Of a stretch of 5,644 bases of DNA, positions 1 through 5,544 are shown one piece after another. Location: assembly GCA_021817625.1 (NCBI GenBank), contig JAKASY010000160.1, forward strand, positions 1-5,644. The letters are read 5' to 3'. The translations under genes were made by a program, and so were the position numbers. Below the pieces are notes generated by a model that had not been told where the DNA came from, searched no databases, and was given only the letters and a program-made list of their open reading frames with translations. Position 1 is the first letter of the stretch. Each line of letters begins with the position of its first letter. The DNA is from Bacillota bacterium (GTDB lineage Bacteria; Bacillota_E; JAJZYS01; JAILZS01).

Positions 1-12
1 ATCCAAGCGCGA

Positions 13-707
13 TCAGGCCCCGACGTAGGCGGCGAGGTGCTGGCCGGTGAGGGTAGAGCGGCCAGCCACGAGCTCGGCCGGAGTGCCCTCGAAGACGATC
101 CGTCCCCCGTCGCGGCCGGCTCCCGGGCCCAGGTCGATGATCCAGTCGGCGTTGGCCATCACCGACTGGTGGTGCTCGACGACGATGACCGACTTGCCGG
201 CGTCCACGACCCGGTCGCGCCACGTTCAACCGCGATCGTACCGCTGCCCCGCGCGGACGGGACGTTGAACGAGAATGCGCTGGGCGGCCGGATGTGCGGC
301 TCGGCGAGCCTGCTGAAGAGGATCCGAAGCATGGCGTTCGCGTCGGTGGCCGTGCCCACCGTGGAGCGGATGTCGCCGCCCATCCGCTGCTGGTCGACGA
401 TGATCGCGGTCGTGAGCCCTTCGAGGACGTCCACGTCCGGGCGGGGAAGCGTGGGCATGAAGCCCTGCACGAACGCGCTGTACGTCTCGTTGATGAGCCG
501 CTGCGACTCCGCCGCGATGGTGTCGAACACGAGCGAGCTCTTGCCCGAGCCGGATACGCCGGTGAACACGGTCAGCCGGCGCTTTGGGATCTCGACACTC
601 ACGTCTTTGAGGTTGTTCTCGCGCGCGCCGCGTACGCGGATCCGATCATGGCGGTCGGCCTGATGCGGTGGCGGCGACTGCGCGTCCGGTAGAGTGGTCA
701 TGCTCAT
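13..707 (-). pseudogene. UvrA-like ABC ATPase (UvrA2 / drug-resistance type), internally deleted and frameshifted
   Basis: The intact family consists of soluble tandem ABC ATPases of roughly 750-800 residues related to excinuclease subunit UvrA and linked to DNA repair or resistance to DNA-binding drugs. The first 163 codons (707 to about 219) look normal. They have [18 protein letters not shown] near residues 24-41, Walker [10 protein letters not shown] at 49-57, the UvrA segment [15 protein letters not shown] at 105-119, and FSFNVP at 145-150. After ERG (161-163) the frame runs into junk. The true C-terminus ([12 protein letters not shown], then [19 protein letters not shown]) resumes in another frame from about 216 and ends with TGA at 13-15. 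About 550 codons are missing, including the first signature and Walker B and all the second-domain nucleotide motifs before the H-loop. The ATG at 705-707 follows GGAG with 5-nt spacing. No functional protein is expected. The deletion could be real or an assembly error. Confidence 0.85.
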
Positions 708-782
708 CGGGTCTCCATGTGCACGGCGGGGCCGCCGTCGCGGCCTCCCGCCGGCGTGGCTTGGATCGGCCCCTCCAGCTTC

Positions 783-814
783 GAGCGGTGCGTCGGGCCG
801 CCACGCAACCGCTC
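783..814. terminator. GC-rich hairpin between the SRPBCC gene and the uvrA relic
   Basis: GAGCGGTGCGT at 783-793 pairs with ACGCAACCGCTC at 803-814. This gives an 11-bp stem with one bulged base and a 9-nt loop. It lies about 50 nt past the SRPBCC stop in the direction of transcription. There is no U-tract, so it would be a non-canonical terminator, as is common in high-GC genomes, or a processing or stability element. A smaller stem, GGCGG/CCGCC at 839-855, lies just past the SRPBCC stop and is followed by three T on the minus strand. It could contribute. Confidence 0.35.
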
Positions 815-864
815 ATGCCGGGAAGGGGGGAACGGAAAGGCGGGGTCTCGCCGCCTGGCCGGGG

Positions 865-1293
865 CTACCGATCCGCCAGCAGGCTCTGCAGCTGGGCGAC
901 CATGTGCGTCCAGCCGTACTTCGCCCCGCCGATCTCCTGCTTCGCCGCGCGGTCGAAGCCGCTCTGCTCCAGGTGCAGCCGGGTGGCGCCGGTGTCGGCC
1001 GCCGTCAGCGTCCACGTGACCGTGGTCTGGTGCAGAGGGCTGCCTCCCACCTGCGTCACCCACGTGTAGGACAGCTGGCGCGGCTCGTCGACGGTCAACA
1101 CCTCGCAGTCCACGACGCCTGTCCAGCCGCTCTCCGCCTTGCCGCGGAACTGAAACTTGTGCCCGACGACCGCCCGGAAGTCGTCGGTCTCAAACAGCGT
1201 CCACTTGGAGAGCGTGCTGGAGTCGGTCAGGGCGTGCCAGACGCGCTCGACCGGGCTCTTCAGCTCGAAGTCCAAGGACACGGTCTCGCTCAC
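865..1293 (-). CDS. SRPBCC-fold protein, AHSA1 (activator of Hsp90 ATPase homologue 1-like) family
   Basis: This is a 142-residue soluble protein, about the usual length for a single SRPBCC/START-like domain, a hydrophobic-cavity fold that binds small ligands. It opens with a beta strand, then SPVERVWHALTDSSTLSKW (about 13-31), the typical first helical hairpin. Later come GWTGVVDCEVLTVDEPRQLSY and TWTLTAADTGATRLHLEQSG in the sheet, and the C-terminal helix GWTHMVAQLQSLL. The GTG start at 1291-1293 overlaps the TGA of the upstream ArsR gene (GTGA) and follows a strong GGAGGAGGAG site. The open frame extends upstream to 1368, but that part is the arsR gene read in another frame. ArsR-SRPBCC pairs are a common bacterial arrangement, and the two are presumably translationally coupled. 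The ligand is unknown. Family call is firm; a role in detoxification or ligand sensing is only inferred. Confidence 0.9.
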   Translation of the reverse strand: MSETVSLDFELKSPVERVWHALTDSSTLSKWTLFETDDFRAVVGHKFQFRGKAESGWTGVVDCEVLTVDEPRQLSYTWVTQVGGSPLHQTTVTWTLTAADTGATRLHLEQSGFDRAAKQEIGGAKYGWTHMVAQLQSLLADR

Positions 1294-1601
1294 TCGGTCT
1301 CCTCCTCCAGCAGCTCCCTCAAGCGGTCGACGCGCCGCGTCCAGAACCGCTCGTAGAACGAGACCCACCGCTCCACCTCGCGCAGGGGCGCGGCGTTCAG
1401 ATGGTACCTGGTTTCGCGTCCAACCTTGCGATCCTCCACGAGGTTGGCCTCCTTGAGAATCGCCAGGTGCTTGGACACGCCGGTACGTCCCATCGGGAAC
1501 TGTGCGGCCATCGCGTGCAAAGACAGCTCGTCGGCCTCCGCCAGGAGGCCCAGCAGCTTGCGGCGTGTCGGGTCGGCAATCGCGCTGAAGGCATCCCTCA
1601 T
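1290..1601 (-). CDS. ArsR-family winged-helix transcriptional regulator, without a cysteine metal site
   Basis: This is a 103-residue dimeric DNA-binding repressor candidate. The start helix is AFSAIADPTRRKLLGLL (4-20). The helix-turn-helix follows, with recognition helix GRTGVSKHLAILKEANLV at about 38-55, and the wing GRETRYHL is at 61-68. The C-terminal helix (W79 to E102) carries the WVSFYERFW pattern often seen in ArsR proteins paired with SRPBCC genes. There is no cysteine at all, so the classical ELCVC metal site is absent and an organic or protein ligand is more likely. I chose the ATG at 1599-1601 because the family starts at MRDxF-AIADPTRR and GAGGGTGGG lies just upstream. ATGs at 1614-1616 and beyond lack a clear ribosome site. 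It overlaps the SRPBCC gene by 4 bp. The 217 bp upstream, as far as the DUF1801 stop, show no convincing promoter, so it may be co-transcribed with the genes before it. Confidence 0.92.
   Translation of the reverse strand: MRDAFSAIADPTRRKLLGLLAEADELSLHAMAAQFPMGRTGVSKHLAILKEANLVEDRKVGRETRYHLNAAPLREVERWVSFYERFWTRRVDRLRELLEEETE
1298..1308 (-). promoter_or_regulatory. Ribosome binding site setting the GTG start of the SRPBCC gene
   Basis: On the minus strand this reads GGAGGAGGAGA, ending 4 nt before the GTG at 1293. It is embedded in the last codons of the ArsR gene (the Leu-Glu-Glu-Glu run). The repeated GGAG gives several registers for ribosome binding and supports translational coupling of the two genes. 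Confidence 0.75.
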
Positions 1602-1818
1602 GGGTCCCACCCTCATCCGCTGGCGGCTGTAGGGGGCACCAGCGGCCATTCCATCATCGGTAGTCGGGCTGGCTGGCCTGTGCTCGGATGACCCGGTACG
1701 GTCGTCCGTAACGCGGCGGACCCGCCGTCAGCGCCCGCACCGCGGCGTGCGCCGACCGCGCAACGCCAAGCCGAGCCCTCGGGCAGACGTGACCAGCCGC
1801 TCGCGATCGTCCGGCGCC

Positions 1819-2274
1819 TCAGCGGACGGCCTGCTTCACGAGCGCGGCGATCCGTGCCTCGTCCGCGGCGGTCAGCTCGGTCAGGGCATAGGCGCACGGC
1901 CACATGCTGCCCTCGTCGAGCCTTGCCTTGTCGCTGAAGCCGAGGGTGGCATACCGCGTCTTGAACTTCTGCGCGTCCTGGAAGTGGCAGATGACGTTGC
2001 CGTTCTTGGCATAGGCGGGCATGCCATACCACAGCCTCGGTGAGAGATCCGGCGCGGCGGCCATGACGATCGCATGGACCCGCTCGGCCAGGGCGCGGTC
2101 GTGCTCGCCCATTCCCGCGATCTTTTCGAGCACGGCGCTCGCCCCGTCGGCCTCGCTCGCGCCCTTGCGCCCGGCCGCCTTCATCTCTCGCGCCCGTTCC
2201 TTGATGGCGGCCCGTTCCTCTTCGGTCCATGTCTCGGCTGCGGAGCTGCTCTTGGCGGACCTCTGCGCTTTCAC
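1819..2274 (-). CDS. DUF1801-domain protein (YdhG/iron-chaperone-like)
   Basis: This is a 151-residue soluble protein. The first 50 residues are charged and probably helical ([20 protein letters not shown]). The DUF1801 core starts at about 55 and shows the family hallmarks [12 protein letters not shown] (81-92), [17 protein letters not shown] and the [12 protein letters not shown] segment at about 124-135. It ends with the helix [14 protein letters not shown]. Family members are annotated as iron-chaperone-like or of unknown function; the biochemical role is unsettled and I assign none. The GTG at 2272-2274 is preferred because AGGAGGG lies 8 nt upstream and homologues begin with a similar Lys/Ser-rich stretch. 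The same frame stays open to 2826, but that extension has no family resemblance and overlaps the VOC gene. It lies 119 bp downstream of the VOC stop on the same strand, so co-transcription is plausible. Confidence 0.88.
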   Translation of the reverse strand: MKAQRSAKSSSAAETWTEEERAAIKERAREMKAAGRKGASEADGASAVLEKIAGMGEHDRALAERVHAIVMAAAPDLSPRLWYGMPAYAKNGNVICHFQDAQKFKTRYATLGFSDKARLDEGSMWPCAYALTELTAADEARIAALVKQAVR

Positions 2275-2282
2275 AGCAGGTT

Positions 2283-2289
2283 CCCTCCT
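2283..2289 (-). promoter_or_regulatory. Ribosome binding site setting the GTG start of the DUF1801 gene
   Basis: AGGAGGG on the minus strand lies 8 nt before the GTG at 2274. No other in-frame start nearby has a comparable site, so this decides the 151-residue length over the longer open frame. Confidence 0.75.
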
Positions 2290-2393
2290 GCGGATCTGGC
2301 TGAGCGCGGCATCACCCGGTCGCAGGCAATCGAGCCGGTGCGGCCCGATGGCCTTATACGCGGCGACGCCACGCGCGGGAGACGGGGTCGGGG

Positions 2394-2744
2394 TCAGCGG
2401 TCCTGAAGCAGTCCCAGTACGTTGCCGTCGGGGTCGGTGATCGTGGCCACCAGACGCCCGCCGCCGACGTCGCGCGGTGCCTCCTTCACCGCGGCACCCG
2501 CGGCGGTCACCTCGGCCACTTTCGCCTCGATGTCCGTCACGTGCCAGTAGGCCACAGGTGAGCTCATTCCCTGCGGCCCACCGCCGGGCACCAGGCCGAT
2601 GTGCTGGCCCCCGGCCTCGAAGCCAACGTAGTAGGGTGCGTCCGTCGCGGGCTCGAGGCCGAGCAGAGCGGTATACACCGCCTTTGCCTTCGCTATGTCG
2701 GATACGGGATGCAGCACGGTGCGGATGCCCAGCGTGCCACTCAC
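2394..2744 (-). CDS. VOC-family (glyoxalase/bleomycin-resistance fold) protein
   Basis: This is a 116-residue single-chain VOC protein with two beta-alpha-beta-beta-beta modules, usually active as a dimer. Module one runs from [25 protein letters not shown] (8-32) to [16 protein letters not shown] (38-53). Module two starts at [15 protein letters not shown] (65-79) and ends at [13 protein letters not shown] (104-116), the classical C-terminal glyoxalase motif. H12, H48 and a C-terminal acidic or Gln position are possible metal-site residues, but such ligands vary in this superfamily. The substrate is not predictable; members include lyases, dioxygenases and antibiotic-binding proteins. The GTG at 2742-2744 is chosen because GGAGGAGAG lies at normal distance. 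The longer TTG start at 2765 would put that site inside the gene. It is the first gene after an operator-containing promoter at 2844-2873 and probably leads the minus-strand group. Confidence 0.9.
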   Translation of the reverse strand: MSGTLGIRTVLHPVSDIAKAKAVYTALLGLEPATDAPYYVGFEAGGQHIGLVPGGGPQGMSSPVAYWHVTDIEAKVAEVTAAGAAVKEAPRDVGGGRLVATITDPDGNVLGLLQDR

Positions 2745-2750
2745 CTGATC

Positions 2751-2760
2751 TCTCTCCTCC
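2751..2760 (-). promoter_or_regulatory. Ribosome binding site setting the GTG start of the VOC gene
   Basis: GGAGGAGAGA on the minus strand lies just upstream of the GTG at 2744. The GGAG/GAGAG core offers spacing of about 6-10 nt. It favours the 116-residue form over the TTG at 2765. Confidence 0.7.
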
Positions 2761-2818
2761 GCCAAGCGATTCGAGAACGCGCAGTCCGTCCAGTGGTTCC
2801 GGCGCCCCCGACCATCGC

Positions 2819-2836
2819 GCCACCATTTGGTGTCGC
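2819..2836. promoter_or_regulatory. Second, imperfect operator copy over the predicted transcription start
   Basis: GCCCACCATTTGGTGTCG-like sequence here matches the 18-bp operator at 14 of 18 positions. The half-site TTTGGTGTC and the CACCA core are retained. Its centre (2827.5) is 31 bp from the first operator (2858.5), about three helical turns, so two dimers would sit on the same DNA face. It covers about +1 to +18 of the predicted transcript. Confidence 0.65.
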
Positions 2837-2843
2837 CACGCGA

Positions 2844-2873
2844 CTATAGGACACCAATTGGTGTCCTGTCAAC
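2844..2873 (-). promoter_or_regulatory. Sigma70-type promoter of the VOC-led gene group
   Basis: On the minus strand a perfect TTGACA (-35, 2868-2873) is separated by 18 bp from TATAGT (-10, 2844-2849, one mismatch to TATAAT). Such a close match stands out in this GC-rich sequence. Transcription would begin near 2836-2838, leaving about 93 nt of leader before the VOC GTG. The whole spacer is a palindromic operator, so the promoter is almost certainly repressible. Confidence 0.82.
2849..2868. promoter_or_regulatory. Perfect palindromic operator filling the promoter spacer
   Basis: AGGACACCAATTGGTGTCCT is an uninterrupted 20-bp perfect palindrome. Its central 18 bp are exactly the spacer between the -35 and -10 boxes. 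A dimeric repressor bound here would block RNA polymerase. A related copy lies 31 bp away, centre to centre. The cognate regulator is not proven; the ArsR protein encoded at 1290-1601 in the same group is the nearest candidate. Confidence 0.8.
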
Positions 2874-3075
2874 CCCAAAGGTTGCGGGGCGGCACCGTGG
2901 AGTCCGGGAGCTGTCCGGTGCGACCCGCTATGGGCCGCCCATGCCGCGCACAGCCCTCCGAAACCGGCGTCAACGCCGCTGCGGTGGGTGGTGACCCGCT
3001 CGCCCGGCTCACGCGAAACATCGGCACGCATCCGGCCCACGCACACGCGCCCGCTATCGTGGGTCGCTGGCGAGA

Positions 3076-3678
3076 CGAGCGCCCTGGTGGGACTCGTCAT
3101 CGGTGGCGTGCCGGTGGTGGCCGCGCTCCTGGCGGCGCTTGTGGGTCACGAGCATCTGGACGGGCGACGCTCACTCGGGCTCGTGCTCGGCTTCGGCGGT
3201 GTCGTGGTCATGCTTGGCCTCAGCGGTGGCGCCGTCGGCCTGCGCTCCTTGGTTGAGCTCGGCATCGTCATGGTGGGCTACGCGGCGGGCCGCTGATCAT
3301 TGTGCGAAAGCTCCAGGACGCACCCGCGATCGGGGTCGTGGCCATCTCCCTGAGCCTCTGCGCCCTGGGCTACGCCCTGCCGACCGTCCTCGCCCTCCCG
3401 TCCACGTTGGCGGCGCGGCACTCTGGGCGCTTGTGATCCTCGGCATCGTGTGCACGGCCTCCGCCTTCCTGATCGAGTTCGCCCTGGTCGCCGAGGCGGG
3501 GCCGGTGCGGGCCACCGTGATCACCTATGTGAACCCCGCCGTCGCCGCGGTCCTGGGCGTCGCCATGCTGGGCGAGCGCCTGACCGACGGCATGGTGGCG
3601 GGATTCGCCCTCATCCTCCTGGGATCGGTCGTCGCGACGCGCCGCTCTGGGGCTACCGTGTCCGCCGCGGCCGGGTAG
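3076..3678 (+). pseudogene. EamA/DMT-family transporter relic: N-terminally truncated, two frameshifts
   Basis: Intact relatives are inner-membrane drug/metabolite transporters of about 280-300 residues with ten membrane helices and two EamA repeats. Three successive frames carry collinear pieces. Frame one (3076-3290) has ETSALVGLVIGGVPVVAALL and the GLVLGFGGVVVMLGL helix, ending at GYAAG. Frame two (about 3291-3414) has PLIIVRKLQDAPAIGVVAISL and GYALPTVLALPS. Frame three (about 3415-3678) has ALWALVILGIVCTASAFLIEF, GPVRATVITYVNPAVAAVLG, LGERLTDGMVAGFALILLGS and ends at TAG 3676-3678. Each change, near 3288-3293 and 3410-3415, looks like loss of one base. About 70-80 N-terminal residues with the first membrane helices are absent upstream. 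Substrate is unknown. It is either a decayed gene or one with sequencing indels, but the missing N-terminus argues for real decay or rearrangement. Confidence 0.82.
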
Positions 3679-3977
3679 CGGCGCGGGCGCCTGGCCAGGG
3701 CCATCACGACCGCGCGTCATCCCGTTGATGCTCAGGGCATGCGCGTGCAAAGCGGTCCGGGCGGAGCGTTCCTTGCGTCCTGCGTGTCGAGACCGGTCGC
3801 ACCGGGGATGACGCGGGGCGCCGCGGCCATGCGCGCCGCGCGACTGGCCGCGCGGGCAGCCGCCGCTTGGGCGTTGCCATCGGGAGGCGACCGCGTCCTG
3901 CCAAGTGCTCCTGATCGTGCTGCCGCCGGGAGGCCTGACCGACCTAGCGCTCGAATGCCCGGTGAGCCGAACCTTGG

Positions 3978-4009
3978 GAGGACGGCCCGCGTCTGACGGG
4001 CCGGTCCTC
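3978..4009 (+). promoter_or_regulatory. Strong leader hairpin before the M20 peptidase gene
   Basis: GAGGACGGCCCG (3978-3989) pairs with CGGGCCGGTCCTC (3997-4009). This forms a 12-bp stem with one bulged C and the 7-nt loop CGTCTGA. It ends 6 nt before the ribosome binding site at 4016-4023. No T-run follows, so a simple intrinsic terminator is unlikely. It may be an mRNA 5' stabiliser, an attenuator-like element, or a U-less terminator for upstream transcription. I do not recognise a known riboswitch class. Confidence 0.5.
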
Positions 4010-4015
4010 AGGCAC

Positions 4016-4023
4016 GAGGAGGT
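4016..4023 (+). promoter_or_regulatory. Ribosome binding site setting a TTG start for the M20 peptidase
   Basis: GAGGAGGT is close to a perfect anti-16S match. It ends 8 nt before the TTG at 4032-4034. No in-frame ATG or GTG is similarly placed, so the TTG is the likely start. Confidence 0.8.
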
Positions 4024-4031
4024 AGTGCGTT

Positions 4032-5483
4032 TTGAACACCGACGACGTGGTCCGAAGCGTGGACCGCCACGCCGACATGCTCGTGGACATAGCCACCCGC
4101 ATCTGGCAGAAGCCGGAGCTCGGGCTGCTCGAGTTCTCCGCCAGCCGCCTGCAGGCGGAAGCCCTGCGGGCCGAAGGCTTCACCGTGGAGCAGGGCATCG
4201 GCGGCATGGCCACGGCCTTCGTCGCCACCTGGGGGGAGGGCGGGCCGACGGTCGGCATGCTCGGCGAGTTCGACGCCTTGCCGGCCCTGTCCCAGGACGC
4301 GGTTGCGGAGCGCCGGCCGGTCGCCGAGGGGCAGCCCGGGCACGGCTGCGGGCACAACCTGCTCGGCACCGCCGCCCTGGGTGCGGCCATCGCCCTCAAG
4401 GAGGCGCTCTCGGCCCAGGGCGTCCCGGGCACGGTCAAGTACTTCGGCTGCCCCGCCGAGGAGTCGCTCAACGCCAAGGGCTTCATGATCAAGGCGGGCG
4501 CCTTCGAGGGCACCGACCTCTGCTTCTACTTCCACCCCGGGCCGGAGACCGCCGCGGGCATGTCTTCGTGCCTCGCCACGGCGACCGCCACGTTCACGTT
4601 CCACGGCGTGGCCGCCCACGCCGCCCACAACCCCGAGCGCGGTCGCAGCGCCCTCGACGCCGTGGAGCTGATGAACGTCGGCGTGAACTACCTGCGCGAG
4701 CACGTGCCGCCGGATGTGCGCATCCACTACCAGGTCACGAACGGCGGCGGCGCCCCCAACGTCGTTCCCGACCTCGCGGCGTCGCTCTACTTCGTGCGCG
4801 CCGCCACGCGGCCCAACGTGGAAAGCGCCTACGCGCGCGTCGTGGACTGCGCCGAGGGCGCGGCGCGCATGACCGGCACGCGCGTGGAGGTGCGCCTCAC
4901 CGACGGGCTCTGGAACATCCTCCCCAGCCGCGCGGCGGCCCTGGCCCTGGCGGACGCCATGGACGCCCTCGGGCCGGTGCCCTTCGACGCGCAGGACCGC
5001 GCCTTCGCCGCAGCCCTTCAGGCCTCGTGCGACAAGGAGGCGGTGGCGGAGGCGCGGGCGCGCTACCGGGCGTTCGGCGAGCGCGCCCCGGCCGACGACG
5101 ACCCTCTCGTGAGCCGCAGCCTCGGCCTCGCCGGTGAGGGCACCTACGGCTTCTACTCCACGGACGCCTCCGACGTCTCGCGCGTCGTGCCCACGGGCTT
5201 TCTCTCCGTCGCGACAGCGCCCATCGGCACCCCGGGACACAGCTGGCAGAACGTCGCCGCGGCGGGGTCGCGCGTCGGCATGAAGGGCATGCTCTACGCC
5301 GCGCGTACGATGGCAGCCGCGGGCCTGGCCGTCATCCGCGAGCCGGCGCGGCTCGACGCGGCACGCAGCGACTTCGAGGCGGCGATGGCGGAGAGCCCCT
5401 ACCGCCTGCCTGTGCCCGAGCTCGTGCCGCCGCCGCACGTGCCCGCGGACGCCCCGTGGCGCGCGACCCAGGCCGTGCGCTAG
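4032..5483 (+). CDS. M20-family metallopeptidase, AbgB-like (p-aminobenzoyl-glutamate hydrolase subunit B family)
   Basis: This is a 483-residue cytoplasmic-type protein with no signal peptide, matching the length of AbgB (about 480). AbgB-like enzymes hydrolyse amide bonds in p-aminobenzoyl-glutamate, a folate breakdown product, or related N-acyl amino acids with a two-metal centre. The catalytic domain shows the N-terminal helix HADMLVDIATRIWQKPELGLLEFSAS, GMLGEFDALPALSQ (75-88), GHGCGHNLLGTAALG (103-117) and GCPAEES (139-145). Likely metal ligands are C106, H108, E144, H168 and H403 (GTPGHSWQ), with E143 as general base. The dimerisation domain (about 182-300) carries HGVAAHAAHNPERGRSALDAVELMNVGVNYLREH. 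All key residues are present, so it appears functional. The TTG start follows GAGGAGGT. E. coli pairs AbgA with AbgB, but no AbgA partner or AbgT transporter is visible here, so the substrate remains open. The alpha/beta hydrolase gene follows after 61 bp. Confidence 0.93.
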   Translation: MNTDDVVRSVDRHADMLVDIATRIWQKPELGLLEFSASRLQAEALRAEGFTVEQGIGGMATAFVATWGEGGPTVGMLGEFDALPALSQDAVAERRPVAEGQPGHGCGHNLLGTAALGAAIALKEALSAQGVPGTVKYFGCPAEESLNAKGFMIKAGAFEGTDLCFYFHPGPETAAGMSSCLATATATFTFHGVAAHAAHNPERGRSALDAVELMNVGVNYLREHVPPDVRIHYQVTNGGGAPNVVPDLAASLYFVRAATRPNVESAYARVVDCAEGAARMTGTRVEVRLTDGLWNILPSRAAALALADAMDALGPVPFDAQDRAFAAALQASCDKEAVAEARARYRAFGERAPADDDPLVSRSLGLAGEGTYGFYSTDASDVSRVVPTGFLSVATAPIGTPGHSWQNVAAAGSRVGMKGMLYAARTMAAAGLAVIREPARLDAARSDFEAAMAESPYRLPVPELVPPPHVPADAPWRATQAVR

Positions 5484-5544
5484 GCATCCCGCGCGCTTTC
5501 CTGCACAGGCGTGGGCGGCTACGATCGGCCTGGGGGGTGGCGCC

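Larger units (their letters stand above)
2745..3075. other. Gene-free interval between the VOC gene and the EamA transporter relic
   Basis: This stretch holds the promoter and two operators described separately (2819-2873) and an untranslated leader of about 90 nt for the VOC gene. From 2874 to 3075 I see no protein resembling a known family in any frame and no clear promoter for the rightward genes. The missing N-terminal part of the transporter is not found here. Confidence 0.6.
3679..4031. other. Gene-free interval upstream of the M20 peptidase
   Basis: This is 353 bp with no recognisable protein. The short open frames here have no family resemblance and no good ribosome sites. I see no convincing -35/-10 pair. 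The only clear structure is the strong hairpin at 3978-4009, just ahead of the peptidase ribosome binding site. Any promoter of the peptidase must lie here or upstream of the transporter relic. Confidence 0.6.

Noticed and set aside
37..663. 208-codon plus-strand open frame across the uvrA relic
   Set aside because: It is the antisense reading of clear UvrA sequence and has no domain of its own.
1602..1649. Longer ArsR protein starting at 1649 or 1616
   Set aside because: The added residues are not part of the family domain and neither start has a clear ribosome site; the ATG at 1601 matches the usual N-terminus.
2353..2358. Lone TATAAG on the minus strand between the VOC and DUF1801 genes
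   Set aside because: No -35 box lies 16-19 bp upstream (the position reads CTCCCG), so a separate promoter is not supported.
2372..2400. Translated piece [10 protein letters not shown], resembling a half of common intergenic palindromic repeats
   Set aside because: No matching inverted partner is present nearby and there is no second copy in the window, so a repeat element cannot be supported.
2275..2826. Upstream extension of the DUF1801 frame to a 335-residue protein
   Set aside because: The extra 184 residues are low-complexity Arg/Gly/Ala sequence antisense-free of any domain and overlap the VOC gene. A GTG with AGGAGGG at 2274 fits family length.
3739..3996. 85-codon plus-strand open frame ahead of the M20 peptidase
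   Set aside because: No family resemblance and no ribosome site; composition looks like non-coding GC-rich sequence.
3905..5137. Plus-strand open frame of 410 codons overlapping the M20 peptidase
   Set aside because: Extremely Arg/Gly/Pro-rich with no recognisable domain; it is an out-of-frame reading of the peptidase gene.
4008..5438. Long minus-strand open frame of 476 codons opposite the M20 peptidase
   Set aside because: It is Arg/Gly/His/Val-rich with no family resemblance and mirrors the peptidase codons. This is a typical antisense open frame in GC-rich DNA.
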